Of a DNA stretch of 64,000 nt, positions 43,813 through 51,996 are shown piece after piece (positions within the stretch are counted from its first letter, which is position 1; each line of letters opens with the position of its first letter). The notes beneath the pieces are model-generated. The model was not told the DNA's origin and did no database searches. It was given only the letters and a program-made list of their open reading frames with translations. The stretch lies in assembly GCA_035566895.1 (NCBI GenBank), contig DATMQA010000208.1, forward strand, positions 18,122 through 82,121. The letters run 5' to 3'. This stretch comes from DATMQA01 sp035566895. GTDB lineage: Bacteria > Verrucomicrobiota > Verrucomicrobiia > Limisphaerales > UBA8199. A program made the translations under genes and the position numbers.

Positions 43813-45201
43813 ATGAGCACGACCAAAAGAGGCCTCTTCGTAACCGATGACGGACGGAACGTATTGTTCACTTTTATCCTCGTCAGTTCGCTGTTCCTCC
43901 TGTGGGGATTCTGCAACGGGATGATCGACGTGATGGACAAGCATTTTCAGGACGAACTGCACCTCACGTTGTCCCAATCCGCCAACGTGCAATGGGCCCA
44001 CTACCTGGGCTACTTCTTGATGGCTCTGCCCGCGGGATGGCTCGCGATCAAGCTGGGTTATAAAGGCGGCATCATTGCCGGACTGGTCATGGTCGCGGCC
44101 GGCGGCCTTTGGTTCATCCCGGCGACCCACATCGCTTCTTTCTGGGCGTTTTTGGTCGGCGTCTGCTTGATCGCCTCCGGTCTCACGTTCCTCGAAACCA
44201 TCGCTAATCCTTATACCACCGTCCTGGGCCACCCGCAGTATGCCGCCACCCGCATTAACCTGGCCCAGTCCTGCAATGGCGTCGGCTGGATTTTCGGGCC
44301 CATTGCGGGCAGCATGTTTTTCTATTCCACTAATGAAGCCGGGCAAAGCACCGGAGCCCAAACCCTTTACATTCCCTATGCGGGGGTCGCCGTCGTGGTC
44401 ATAGTTCTGGCAGTCATCTTCTTCTTCGCCAACATTCCTGATATCAAGACCCCGGACGACTACCACCTTGATGATTCCACGCCTGGCGTTTCGCACTCGA
44501 TCTGGAAACACCCGCACTTCGTTCTGGCCGTAGCCGCCCAGTTCTTTTACGTCGCCGCGCAGGCCGGCATCTTCAGTTTCTTCATCAATTACATGACCGT
44601 CTCCAAGAAAACCGGCCTCTCGGAAGTGCCGGCGATTCCTGCCTCCTGGACCTCAGGCATCTTGAGCGGCCTGTTCGGGCTCGGCCAGGACGGCCTTTAT
44701 CATATCAGCGATAAGGGCGCCGCCACCCTGGCCTCAGTCGGCTTCATTTGCTTCCTCCTGGGGCGCGTCACGGGAGCCGCCTTGCTCAAGAAGTTTTCCG
44801 CACACAAGGTGCTTGGGCTCTACGGCGCACTCAATGTAATCACCTGCCTCCTCATCTTCTCCAAGTTGGGATGGCTCTCCGTAATCTGCGTCTTTTTGAG
44901 CTATTTCTTCATGTCCATCATGTTCCCCACCATTTTTGCGCTCGGCATTTTCGGACTTGGTATTCGCGCGAAGAAAGCCTCCGGCTACATCGTCATGGCC
45001 ATCATGGGTGGCGCCCTTCTCCCCAAATTAATGGGCTTCGTCGCCGACCAATACGACATCTCCCGTGGCTTCATCGTGCCGCTGTTCTGCTTCGCCTTCG
45101 TCGCCTTCTACGGGTTCAATTGGCCCAGATTCAGCAAAGCCGAAGGCTTATACCGCAAACCGCAGGAGTTGGCGGGAGTGGGTGCTGGCGGCAGCCATTA
45201 G
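43813..45201 (+). CDS. FucP-type sugar:H+ symporter (MFS)
   Basis: The 462-residue, about 12-helix protein has FHS-family features: FLLWGFCNGMIDVMDKHFQ in helix 1, the ETIANPYTTVLG motif, and MSIMFPTIFALGIFGLG. FucP imports L-fucose with a proton; related members carry glucose/galactose or N-acetylglucosamine, so the sugar is uncertain. Its neighbours, another MFS gene and an AraC regulator, suggest a sugar-induced unit. Confidence 0.88.
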   Translation: MSTTKRGLFVTDDGRNVLFTFILVSSLFLLWGFCNGMIDVMDKHFQDELHLTLSQSANVQWAHYLGYFLMALPAGWLAIKLGYKGGIIAGLVMVAAGGLWFIPATHIASFWAFLVGVCLIASGLTFLETIANPYTTVLGHPQYAATRINLAQSCNGVGWIFGPIAGSMFFYSTNEAGQSTGAQTLYIPYAGVAVVVIVLAVIFFFANIPDIKTPDDYHLDDSTPGVSHSIWKHPHFVLAVAAQFFYVAAQAGIFSFFINYMTVSKKTGLSEVPAIPASWTSGILSGLFGLGQDGLYHISDKGAATLASVGFICFLLGRVTGAALLKKFSAHKVLGLYGALNVITCLLIFSKLGWLSVICVFLSYFFMSIMFPTIFALGIFGLGIRAKKASGYIVMAIMGGALLPKLMGFVADQYDISRGFIVPLFCFAFVAFYGFNWPRFSKAEGLYRKPQELAGVGAGGSH

Positions 45202-45283
45202 CCACAAATCCCCTGCCGCCCACCTTCTCGAAATATACTTGAAAACCTGATAACTTGAAAACCTGACAACCTGCCAAATCGGA

Positions 45284-45343
45284 CAACTTTCAACTTTCAA
45301 CTTTCAACTTTCAACTTTCAACTTTCAACTTTCAACTTTCAAC
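45284..45343. repeat. Perfect 7-base tandem repeat (CAACTTT x8)
   Basis: Eight exact copies of CAACTTT (45284-45339) plus a partial copy lie in the convergent gap between fucP and the AraC gene. Degenerate CTTGAAAACCTG words (45236-45270) precede it. The same CAACTTT/CAACCTT word occurs in frame in the prepilin gene leader. Confidence 0.95.
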
Positions 45344-45363
45344 CTGCAACCTTCAACTCCGCC

Positions 45364-46251
45364 TCACCCCTTGTGCATCATCCGGTATTCCTTCGGCGAG
45401 GCTTCGTTGACGGATTTGAATACCCGTGAAAAATAAAACGGGTCATCATATCCCAATGCCGCGGCGATTTGTTTGATCGTCAGCTCCGTCGTGTCCAGCA
45501 ACTGGCAAGCCCGGTGCATCCGCAGCCGGATGAAGTAATCGATCGGCGCATAACCGGTATGCTTCTTGAACAAAGCCGTGTAATGAGAAGCCGAGAGGTT
45601 GGTCATCGTGGCCAGGTTTGAGATATGCAAAGGCTGGGCCAGGTGCTGCTTCATATATTCGATGCTTTGGGCAATCTTTTGCTCGGGATCGGGGTTGCCG
45701 CGCCATTGCTGGTTTCGATGCCAGATCATCACCCCGATTAAATGCCCCATCGTTTGCGCCGCGTACAGCAACCGCGCCGGCGCATAACCGTGTTCCGCCA
45801 CCTCCAGCACCTCCTCAAACAGCGCTAATAACTGCGGGTCCTCGCCCAAATAAAGCACCGGGCGCTCAAGCGATACCCCCAATTCCTCAAGATACCAGCC
45901 GACGTTGGCGCCCGTGGCATGCACCCACGGAATCGTCCAGGGGCGCCGCTCATCCGCGCCATACACGTGCGGCGCTTCCGGCGGGACCACCAGCAATTCA
46001 CCCGCGCTTACCTCGTGGCGTCGCCCCGCCAGCTCGCACCAGCCGCGCCCCGCCGTGCAGTAGATGAAAATCGCCTGGTCCACCCCTTCCGTGCGCTCCC
46101 GCAAATGCCCCGCCGCTTTGGGGAAATAACCGACGTCCGTCGGCAGCAGCCCGTGCAACAGAGGATGCTCCAGCGCCTTGGCCACCACCTTGCGCGGCAG
46201 CACCACGATCCGCTGGCCGGGGAACCCTTCACCTTTTTGCGCGTGCGGCAT
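45364..46251 (-). CDS. AraC-family transcriptional regulator
   Basis: Starting at ATG 46251 (MPHAQKGEGFPGQRI) gives 295 residues. The N-terminal cupin arabinose-binding-like domain (GRRHEVSAGELLVVPPEAPH) and two C-terminal helix-turn-helix motifs (LHISNLATMTNLSASHYTAL and IKQIAAALGYDDPFYFSRVF) are clear. These regulators sense a sugar and activate transport or catabolism genes. Position beside the FucP-type and MFS genes makes them likely targets. Confidence 0.9.
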   Translation of the reverse strand: MPHAQKGEGFPGQRIVVLPRKVVAKALEHPLLHGLLPTDVGYFPKAAGHLRERTEGVDQAIFIYCTAGRGWCELAGRRHEVSAGELLVVPPEAPHVYGADERRPWTIPWVHATGANVGWYLEELGVSLERPVLYLGEDPQLLALFEEVLEVAEHGYAPARLLYAAQTMGHLIGVMIWHRNQQWRGNPDPEQKIAQSIEYMKQHLAQPLHISNLATMTNLSASHYTALFKKHTGYAPIDYFIRLRMHRACQLLDTTELTIKQIAAALGYDDPFYFSRVFKSVNEASPKEYRMMHKG

Positions 46252-46329
46252 GGTCAAGGAACTTAGCCGAAACTCGCTCCGAAGCAAACATCCCAATCAG
46301 CGAATAATCCATCTAAAAAGTTGTTTCGT

Positions 46330-46346
46330 CTATTGCTATAACGCCG
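46330..46346 (+). promoter_or_regulatory. Second copy of the CTATTGCTAT motif
   Basis: CTATTGCTATAACGCCG between the AraC gene and the prepilin gene matches the motif at 43711-43727 in 15 of 17 positions. Possible autoregulatory site. Confidence 0.4.
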
Positions 46347-46392
46347 TCTCGCCTGCACATTTCCCTCGAAATCTCCACCTTGAACCGAATGC

Positions 46393-47238
46393 ATGACTGA
46401 CTCGGCCAAACAACCTGGTAACAGCTGGCGTGCGGAGCCCGCCCCGTTCAACTTTCAACCTTCAACCTTCCACTCGCAGCGCCGCCCCAACCTTCACACC
46501 CGGCCCAACGCCTTCACCCTCATCGAACTCCTGGTGGTCATTGCCATTATCGCGATCCTGGCCGCCATGTTGTTGCCCGCCCTGGCCCGCGCCAAATCCA
46601 AGGCCCTCCGCACCCAGTGTTACAATAACGTCCGCCAGATCGGCCTTAGCCTCATCATGTATGCCGATGATAGCAAGGACTTCTATCCCGCCTATGAAGA
46701 TTGGGCTGCCTGGGGCGGCAAACTCGGCAACGGCAAATATTTGCTCCATGGCGCCATGGTCGATCCCATCAAACGTCCGCTCGATGTTTATCTCAAAAAC
46801 TATAATTTATGCCATTGCCCCGCCGATAAAGGCGATGCCCTCTATCCCCAGGTCACCGACACCTGCTGGGATGCCTGGGGCAACAGCTACCTCATGACCT
46901 GGGCCGTCGAACGCTATCACGTCCTCCATTGCGGCGGGGATTCCACCTTGCCCATTACCGATCCAAAAGCCCTCCCCATCAAAACCTCCCGCATCGCCGC
47001 CAAGCCGACCACCAAAATCATCCTCAGCGACTGGCCCTGGTTCGGCGACCGTGACATCAACGATCCTCACAGCGTTTGGCATAATGACCGCGGCAAACCC
47101 GTCTTCCCAACCTTGTGCGGCGACGGCCATGTCGAGAATTTCAAATGGCCCGTCACCCCTCCGCGCCAGGCGTTTGACGACGGCGTCCCCGGTAAACCCG
47201 AGTGGGACCCCCAATGGCCGTACATCACCTGGTGGTGA
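46393..47238 (+). CDS. Type II secretion/prepilin-like protein (N-methylation motif)
   Basis: 281 residues. AFTLIELLVVIAIIAILAAM at about residues 40-59 is the prepilin cleavage/methylation motif, followed by ALARAKSKALRTQCYNNVRQ and a DUF1559-like body. The leader of about 39 residues before the cleavage site is unusually long and contains FNFQPSTFHSQRRP, encoded by CAACTTT/CAACCTT repeat words. Only one ATG is available. Large families of such proteins are typical of Verrucomicrobiota and Planctomycetota; roles are mostly unknown. Confidence 0.85.
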   Translation: MTDSAKQPGNSWRAEPAPFNFQPSTFHSQRRPNLHTRPNAFTLIELLVVIAIIAILAAMLLPALARAKSKALRTQCYNNVRQIGLSLIMYADDSKDFYPAYEDWAAWGGKLGNGKYLLHGAMVDPIKRPLDVYLKNYNLCHCPADKGDALYPQVTDTCWDAWGNSYLMTWAVERYHVLHCGGDSTLPITDPKALPIKTSRIAAKPTTKIILSDWPWFGDRDINDPHSVWHNDRGKPVFPTLCGDGHVENFKWPVTPPRQAFDDGVPGKPEWDPQWPYITWW

Positions 47239-47239
47239 G

Positions 47240-47651
47240 CAGCGCACACCCTCAAACCTTCCAGCCCCGCATCGACACCTCCAGGCACGTCTTCCTCGCC
47301 AACGACCAACTGGCCACCCGCTTCATAGAAGAAATCGACTTCCACTACTGTGCCCTCGACGCCACCGCCGTCATCATGACCGCTTCGCTGCTGAACGGCA
47401 TCGCCGAATTATTGCCGGCCGCATCATCCATCATCCATCATCCATCATCCGGCCCTCGGTACGCCCTCCGAAAGGGCTTTGCACCACTGGGATCTCTACT
47501 TCGCTAGCAAACACCCGAACTAGAGAACCGCGACCACCTCGGCCTCAAGACCTATTGGCCCAGCGGCGTCGCTTACAGTCAGTTCGCCGCCTTCGACCTC
47601 CTGGACCCCGTCCGGGCAGTGCTCCGCTCGTACCAGCGGTGGTACCTCTGA
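47240..47651 (+). pseudogene. Decayed gene fragments split by a CATCATC repeat
   Basis: Three protein-like stretches lie in different frames: RHVFLANDQLATRFIEEIDF to about 47420, HHWDLYFASKHPN near 47490-47520, and LGLKTYWPSGVAYSQFAAFD through RSYQRWYL to a stop at 47649-47651. A run of CATCATCCAT words (47423-47450) interrupts the first two. The parts read like one former gene broken by repeat insertion and indels. Family not recognised. The remainder to 47823 holds only CAATCCATTAACC-type words. Confidence 0.45.
47423..47450. repeat. CATCATC tandem words
   Basis: Four CATCATC/CCATCAT units with a CCGAAAGGGC tail (to about 47485). The same words form the arms of the large element at 53368-53520. 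Confidence 0.75.
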
Positions 47652-47823
47652 CCATTAATCCATCAACCCAACAATCCATTAACCCAGCCGCGCCCGTCCA
47701 GGCCACCCTGGCTCACTACCGCCGCTGGACGCTCTGACCCCGCCCCGCCCCGCCGCCATTGACAGCCCTTTGGAACTGTGCAAAATCCGTCACAAAAACC
47801 CCGACTCGGCAAGTCCATTCCCC

Positions 47824-48570
47824 ATGATCCAGGTTGAAGCGCTCACCAAACTCTACGGCGAATTCGTCGCCGTCAACGAGCTCTCTTTTGCCGTTCAGCC
47901 CGGCGAAGTCATGGGTCTGGTCGGACCCAATGGCGCCGGCAAAACCACCACCCTCCGCTGCCTCGCCGGCATCATCCCCCCCACCCGCGGCGCCATCCGC
48001 ATCTGCGGACACGACCTGGCCGGCGCCCCGATACCCGCCAAGCGCCAACTGGCCTTCTTTACCGATGAACCGCGCCTGTTCGATTACCTCACCGTCCAGC
48101 AGCACCTGGCCTTTACCGCCCGCATCTACCAGGTCGCCAACTACGAACCCGTCGCCGCCCAACTGCTTGACGAACTCGAGCTCACCCCCAAGAAAGACGC
48201 CTTGCCCGGCGAACTCTCCCGCGGCATGAAACAGAAACTCGTCATCGCGTGCGGCCTCCTCCACTCCCCCAACGTCATTTACTTTGACGAACCCCTCACC
48301 GGCCTGGACCCCCTCGGCATCCGCCGCATGAAAGATTCCATCCTCAAACGCGCCCAGGCCGGCGCCGCCATCATCATCAGCTCCCACCTCCTCCACCTCG
48401 TCGAGGAAATTTGCTCCCGCATCCTCATCCTCAAAAACGGCCGCAAAATCATCGACGGCACCCTCGACGAGATTACCCGCCGCTTCTCCGAGCAAACCAC
48501 CGAAGCCAATCTCGAAGAAGTCTTTTTCCGCGCCACCGGCGAGAAAGAAGAGGGTTCCGTGGAGAGTTAA
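47824..48570 (+). CDS. ABC transporter ATP-binding protein
   Basis: Starting at ATG 47824 (MIQVEALTKLYGEFV) gives 248 residues. Walker A GPNGAGKT, signature LSRGMKQKL, Walker B VIYFDEPLTGLD and the H-loop SSHLLH are all present. It resembles CcmA/Nat-type exporter ATPases. The permease gene follows by 35 bases. Confidence 0.93.
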   Translation: MIQVEALTKLYGEFVAVNELSFAVQPGEVMGLVGPNGAGKTTTLRCLAGIIPPTRGAIRICGHDLAGAPIPAKRQLAFFTDEPRLFDYLTVQQHLAFTARIYQVANYEPVAAQLLDELELTPKKDALPGELSRGMKQKLVIACGLLHSPNVIYFDEPLTGLDPLGIRRMKDSILKRAQAGAAIIISSHLLHLVEEICSRILILKNGRKIIDGTLDEITRRFSEQTTEANLEEVFFRATGEKEEGSVES

Positions 48571-48605
48571 CCGCGAAGGCGGGCAAAACAACCAGGCTAC
48601 AAAGC

Positions 48606-50372
48606 ATGCTCTCCGCCCTGCTCTATCTCCAATTCCACTCGCTGAAAAACCGCCTGCTGATGCGGTTCAAACGGCTCAAGCAGCCCAAGTACCTCCTCGG
48701 CGGGATCGTCGGCGCCCTTTACTTCTACTTCTATTTTTTCCGCTACCTCTTCGGACTGCACCATCCCGGGCCCGCCCTTCCTTCCGCCGCGTCCCCCGCC
48801 GACCTCTCACTCTACGAATCCCTCGGCGCGTTGGTCTTGCTCGTGGTCGTCTCCGTCGCCTGGCTCGTGCCTCGCGAACGCGCCGCCCTGGCCTTTACCG
48901 AGGCCGAAGTCGCCATCCTCTTTCCCGCCCCGCTCAGCCGCCGCGGCCTCATCCATTTCAAACTGTTCCGTTCGCAAGCGGCCATTTTTTTCACGACCTT
49001 GTTTCTGCTCCTCATCACCAGCCGCCGGGGTGGCCATGCCTGGATTCATGCCCTGGGCTTGTGGCTCATTCTCTCGACCCTCAACCTCCACTTCCTCGCT
49101 TCCTCCTTCGCCCGCACCATGCTGCTGGATCGCGGCATCACCACCTGGCGCCGCCGCCTCGCTATCCTCGCCCTCCTCTTCGCCTCCGCCGGCCTCGTCC
49201 TCCTTTGGGCCCTCCGCACCCTGCCCCATCCCGATTTCTCCGGGTTCGACCCTTCCCAGCCACTTGAACCCCAGCTCCAAACCCTGAAATCCTATGGTCA
49301 TCAAATCCTCGTTTCCGGTCCGCTGCCCTGGCTCCTGTTTCCCTTTCGCATCGCTGTTCACCCCTACCTCGCCCCCGATGCCCCCGCCTTCCTTCGGGCC
49401 CTCCTGCCCGCCTTGCTCCTGCTCGCGCTCCACTATATCTGGGTCATCCGTTCCAACGTCGCTTTCGAAGAAGCTTCCGTTGAAGCCTCAAGAAAAATCG
49501 CCGACAAAGTCGCCGCGCTCCGCGCCGGCAATTGGCGCGCCGCCGGCAAACAACTCAAGGTCAAACGGGCCCCGTTCACCTTGCGTTCGAGCGGTTCGCC
49601 CGCCGTCGCCTTTTTCTGGAAAAACCTCATCAGCGCCGGCCAGGCCTTCACCGTCCGCACCTGGCTCATCATCGCCAGCGCTGGACTTATCTTTTGCTTC
49701 GCCCTCGCGCGCACCGTCGATACCACCGGCCTTCCCACCCTCGCCGGCATGTTCGCCGGCATGTTGCTCATTTGGTCCCTCCTGGTCGGACCCCAGCTTC
49801 TCCGCCAGGACCTCCGCCAGGACCTGCTCCACGCTGAAATCCTCAAAACCTACCCGCTCCCCGGCTGGCAGCTCGTCCTTGGCGAACTCCTGGCCCCCGC
49901 CGCCATCCTCTCCGCTATCCAATGGTTCCTCCTCCTCCTGGCCGTCGCCATGCTCTCCGGTTCCTCCGGTCCCGGCCCGACCGGTCCCGCCATCATTGCC
50001 CCGGGCATCGGCGCCGCTTTCATCCTTCCCATGCTCAACCTCCTCACCCTGCAAATCCCCAACGCCGCCGTGCTGCTGTTCCCGGCCTGGTTTCGTCTCG
50101 GCAAAGAAGGCGCCCAGGGCATCGAGGCCACCGGCCAGCGCATCATTTCCATGTTCGGCCAGCTCTTGGCCTTCATCGTTGCGCTCATCCCCGCCGCCGC
50201 TGCCTTCGCCATCGTTTTCTTCCCCGTAAGAATGTTCCTCGGCCTGAACCCCGCGCTCCTGCTGGCCTGCCTCGCCGCCGCTATTGTGCTCGCCGCTGAA
50301 GCTGCCGCGGGTCTCCTGCTGCTCGGCTGGCTCTTCGAGCGCTTCGATGTCTCGGTCGAACTGGCGCCCTAA
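48606..50372 (+). CDS. ABC exporter permease subunit
   Basis: Starting at ATG 48606 (MLSALLYLQFHSLKNRL) gives 588 residues; the longer open frame overlaps the ATPase gene and is a shadow. About 12 hydrophobic helices in two groups, separated by a soluble segment (VEASRKIADKVAALRAGNWR). This is the layout of the putative ABC exporter permeases found beside single ATPases. Substrate unknown. Strongly C-rich codon use on this strand is shared with neighbouring genes. Confidence 0.85.
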   Translation: MLSALLYLQFHSLKNRLLMRFKRLKQPKYLLGGIVGALYFYFYFFRYLFGLHHPGPALPSAASPADLSLYESLGALVLLVVVSVAWLVPRERAALAFTEAEVAILFPAPLSRRGLIHFKLFRSQAAIFFTTLFLLLITSRRGGHAWIHALGLWLILSTLNLHFLASSFARTMLLDRGITTWRRRLAILALLFASAGLVLLWALRTLPHPDFSGFDPSQPLEPQLQTLKSYGHQILVSGPLPWLLFPFRIAVHPYLAPDAPAFLRALLPALLLLALHYIWVIRSNVAFEEASVEASRKIADKVAALRAGNWRAAGKQLKVKRAPFTLRSSGSPAVAFFWKNLISAGQAFTVRTWLIIASAGLIFCFALARTVDTTGLPTLAGMFAGMLLIWSLLVGPQLLRQDLRQDLLHAEILKTYPLPGWQLVLGELLAPAAILSAIQWFLLLLAVAMLSGSSGPGPTGPAIIAPGIGAAFILPMLNLLTLQIPNAAVLLFPAWFRLGKEGAQGIEATGQRIISMFGQLLAFIVALIPAAAAFAIVFFPVRMFLGLNPALLLACLAAAIVLAAEAAAGLLLLGWLFERFDVSVELAP

Positions 50373-50705
50373 ACTCCATCGCACCCATCCCACGGTAGAG
50401 CGCCACTGTCCCCATCACGCCGCTGATCGGTCCCAGGCAAGGCGCGACGGTCCCCATCGCGCCTTGTCACATCCCGGAGATTTAACTGAAACGTTTTAAT
50501 CTCTTTCATAAGAAAATATTTGACAACCAAAACGGCCTATGCGACAAACAACGCGAACCCCCCGGCACCGACCGAACTCGGAAGTGAACTATAAACTAAC
50601 TGCGACTTTTGGAAAACGACAGCGCAGGGTGATTGCGGAAAGCTCCGCTTCGATGGAGGCAAGCGTCTCGATTCCCCTTGCAGGGTCCTTACCACCACCA
50701 TCCTA
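50373..50705. other. Gene-free stretch
   Basis: This 333-base gap follows the ABC permease gene. It holds two related GTCCCCATC-GCGCC segments (50410-50470) and an AT-rich part with TTGACA at 50520, but no good -10 at the right distance. No gene or structured RNA recognised. Confidence 0.5.
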
Positions 50706-51593
50706 ATGATACCACCTTTGGCACCACCAATCTCATCAACAAAGGCACCACTTGCTTGTTACGCTTTGTTCCTATGCGTTTTCCTTGTGGTTCCTCGTGG
50801 CGTTTGCCAGCCTTTCTCGCTCAGCCTTAAGGTCACTAACGGCCAGGTGAAGCTTGCCTGGCCCGCCGGTTCGAACCTGGTCCAACCGCAGAAGCGGACC
50901 AACCTTCTTTCCGGTGCCTGGCAAGACCTGGGCGCGCCGACCGCCGGGACGAACCTTAACGAGGCGGTTGGCCCGACTCGGGCCTATTACCGGCTGCGGT
51001 TCCTGCCCCAGGTCGGCATTTACATGGGGAAGTTCACCGGAGAAGCCGACAACGGTGGTTTCGGCGTGATGTTGCGTTCCAATGGCCTGGCTTACGTCGT
51101 CGGCTACAACTCGCCGCAGAGTAATGGAGTCTTTGCGACAAATTTCTCCGTCGCGCTGAACGGCACTTTCCAGACAGCCACGCTGGAAGGCGGCCAGGTC
51201 AGCGGCACCTTCACCACCAACGCGGTCAGCGGCAATTTTACCAACTCGCTCGGCCAACCGGGAAGCTACACCGGCAATCGGATGGCCGACACCGGCACCC
51301 ATGCCGCTGATGTTGGGTACTATTCAGGAACCTACAGCGGTGCCTTAACGGGTTCCGCTTACGCGATCATTGCCGCTGATGGAACAACGTTCTTCTTTAC
51401 CTCCGGTTCCACGGGTGAGGGCGGTGGCTACGGAACCAATACTGCCCCCAACAGTTTTTCCGCCACGACCGTTCCCGACGGTATCGCCGTCACCGGGACC
51501 CTCAATCAGGCAACTCATGTGCTCAGCGGCAGTTACAGCCTGAGCGGCACCACCCTAGGGCCTTTCTCCCTCACCCGCACCTTGACACCTTAA
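50706..51593 (+). CDS. Secreted protein with Gly/Tyr/Ser-rich beta-repeat region
   Basis: 295 residues. A signal peptide is likely (ALFLCVFLVVPRGVCQ). Residues about 40-98 form the small beta domain common in Verrucomicrobiota secreted proteins (VKLAWPAGSNLVQPQKRTNL...YYRLRFLP). The rest repeats units with YxGxFTG, G-FGVMLRSNG and SGTFTTN wording, probably beta-strands. Function unknown; extracellular or outer-membrane surface location is expected. Confidence 0.65.
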   Translation: MIPPLAPPISSTKAPLACYALFLCVFLVVPRGVCQPFSLSLKVTNGQVKLAWPAGSNLVQPQKRTNLLSGAWQDLGAPTAGTNLNEAVGPTRAYYRLRFLPQVGIYMGKFTGEADNGGFGVMLRSNGLAYVVGYNSPQSNGVFATNFSVALNGTFQTATLEGGQVSGTFTTNAVSGNFTNSLGQPGSYTGNRMADTGTHAADVGYYSGTYSGALTGSAYAIIAADGTTFFFTSGSTGEGGGYGTNTAPNSFSATTVPDGIAVTGTLNQATHVLSGSYSLSGTTLGPFSLTRTLTP

Positions 51594-51749
51594 ACAACCC
51601 AAAGAATTTCAAAACATCTCATTTATCCGGCGCCTCGCTTCGAGCAGCTCTCCAACGCCCCAAATACTCCCCGAAAGAAATCCCCTCACCCCGGCCCCAT
51701 TCCTTGTTGAACCTGGCAGGCAACTCAGCTACGCTATTCTCGCTAAGTT

Positions 51750-51974
51750 ATGAATACTCAGTTGATCCGCCAACGGCTGAACCAGGACACTCGGCCATTT
51801 GTCCTTCGGCTCAGCGATGGCACGAGTGTACGAGTCGCCCACCCGGACTTTGTCGCCGTGGTTCCCGGCTTGATACACGTCCTTGATACTGACTACTCCG
51901 TCACCAAGGTGGACCCATTGCATGTGGTGACGATCGAAGAGCCCCGTCCCAGGAAAGCCCAAATCCAGTCGTAA
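51750..51974 (+). CDS. Small conserved protein (intact paralogue of 23763-23992)
   Basis: 74 residues: MNTQLIRQRL, RPFVLRLSDGTSVRVAHPDF, VLDTDYSVTKVDPLHVVTIE. It aligns without gaps over about 60 residues to the frameshifted copy at 23763-23992. The shared pattern RPFxLRxSDG, HPxF, a central D and the end VD-L--V-xI suggests a small beta barrel. Similar short proteins exist in Planctomycetota and Verrucomicrobiota (recalled, not searched) with no assigned function. Lies 22 bases before the LeuC-type gene. Confidence 0.75.
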   Translation: MNTQLIRQRLNQDTRPFVLRLSDGTSVRVAHPDFVAVVPGLIHVLDTDYSVTKVDPLHVVTIEEPRPRKAQIQS

Positions 51975-51996
51975 ACGCCGTCACTAGTTCTCTCTC

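Noticed and set aside
45284..45343. CRISPR-like array
   Set aside because: The repeat unit is only 7 bases with no spacers and no cas genes nearby; it is a microsatellite-type array.
50860..50890. tRNA-like GGTTCGAACC string
   Set aside because: Lies in the coding frame of the secreted protein (residues SNLVQ) and no cloverleaf can be drawn around it.
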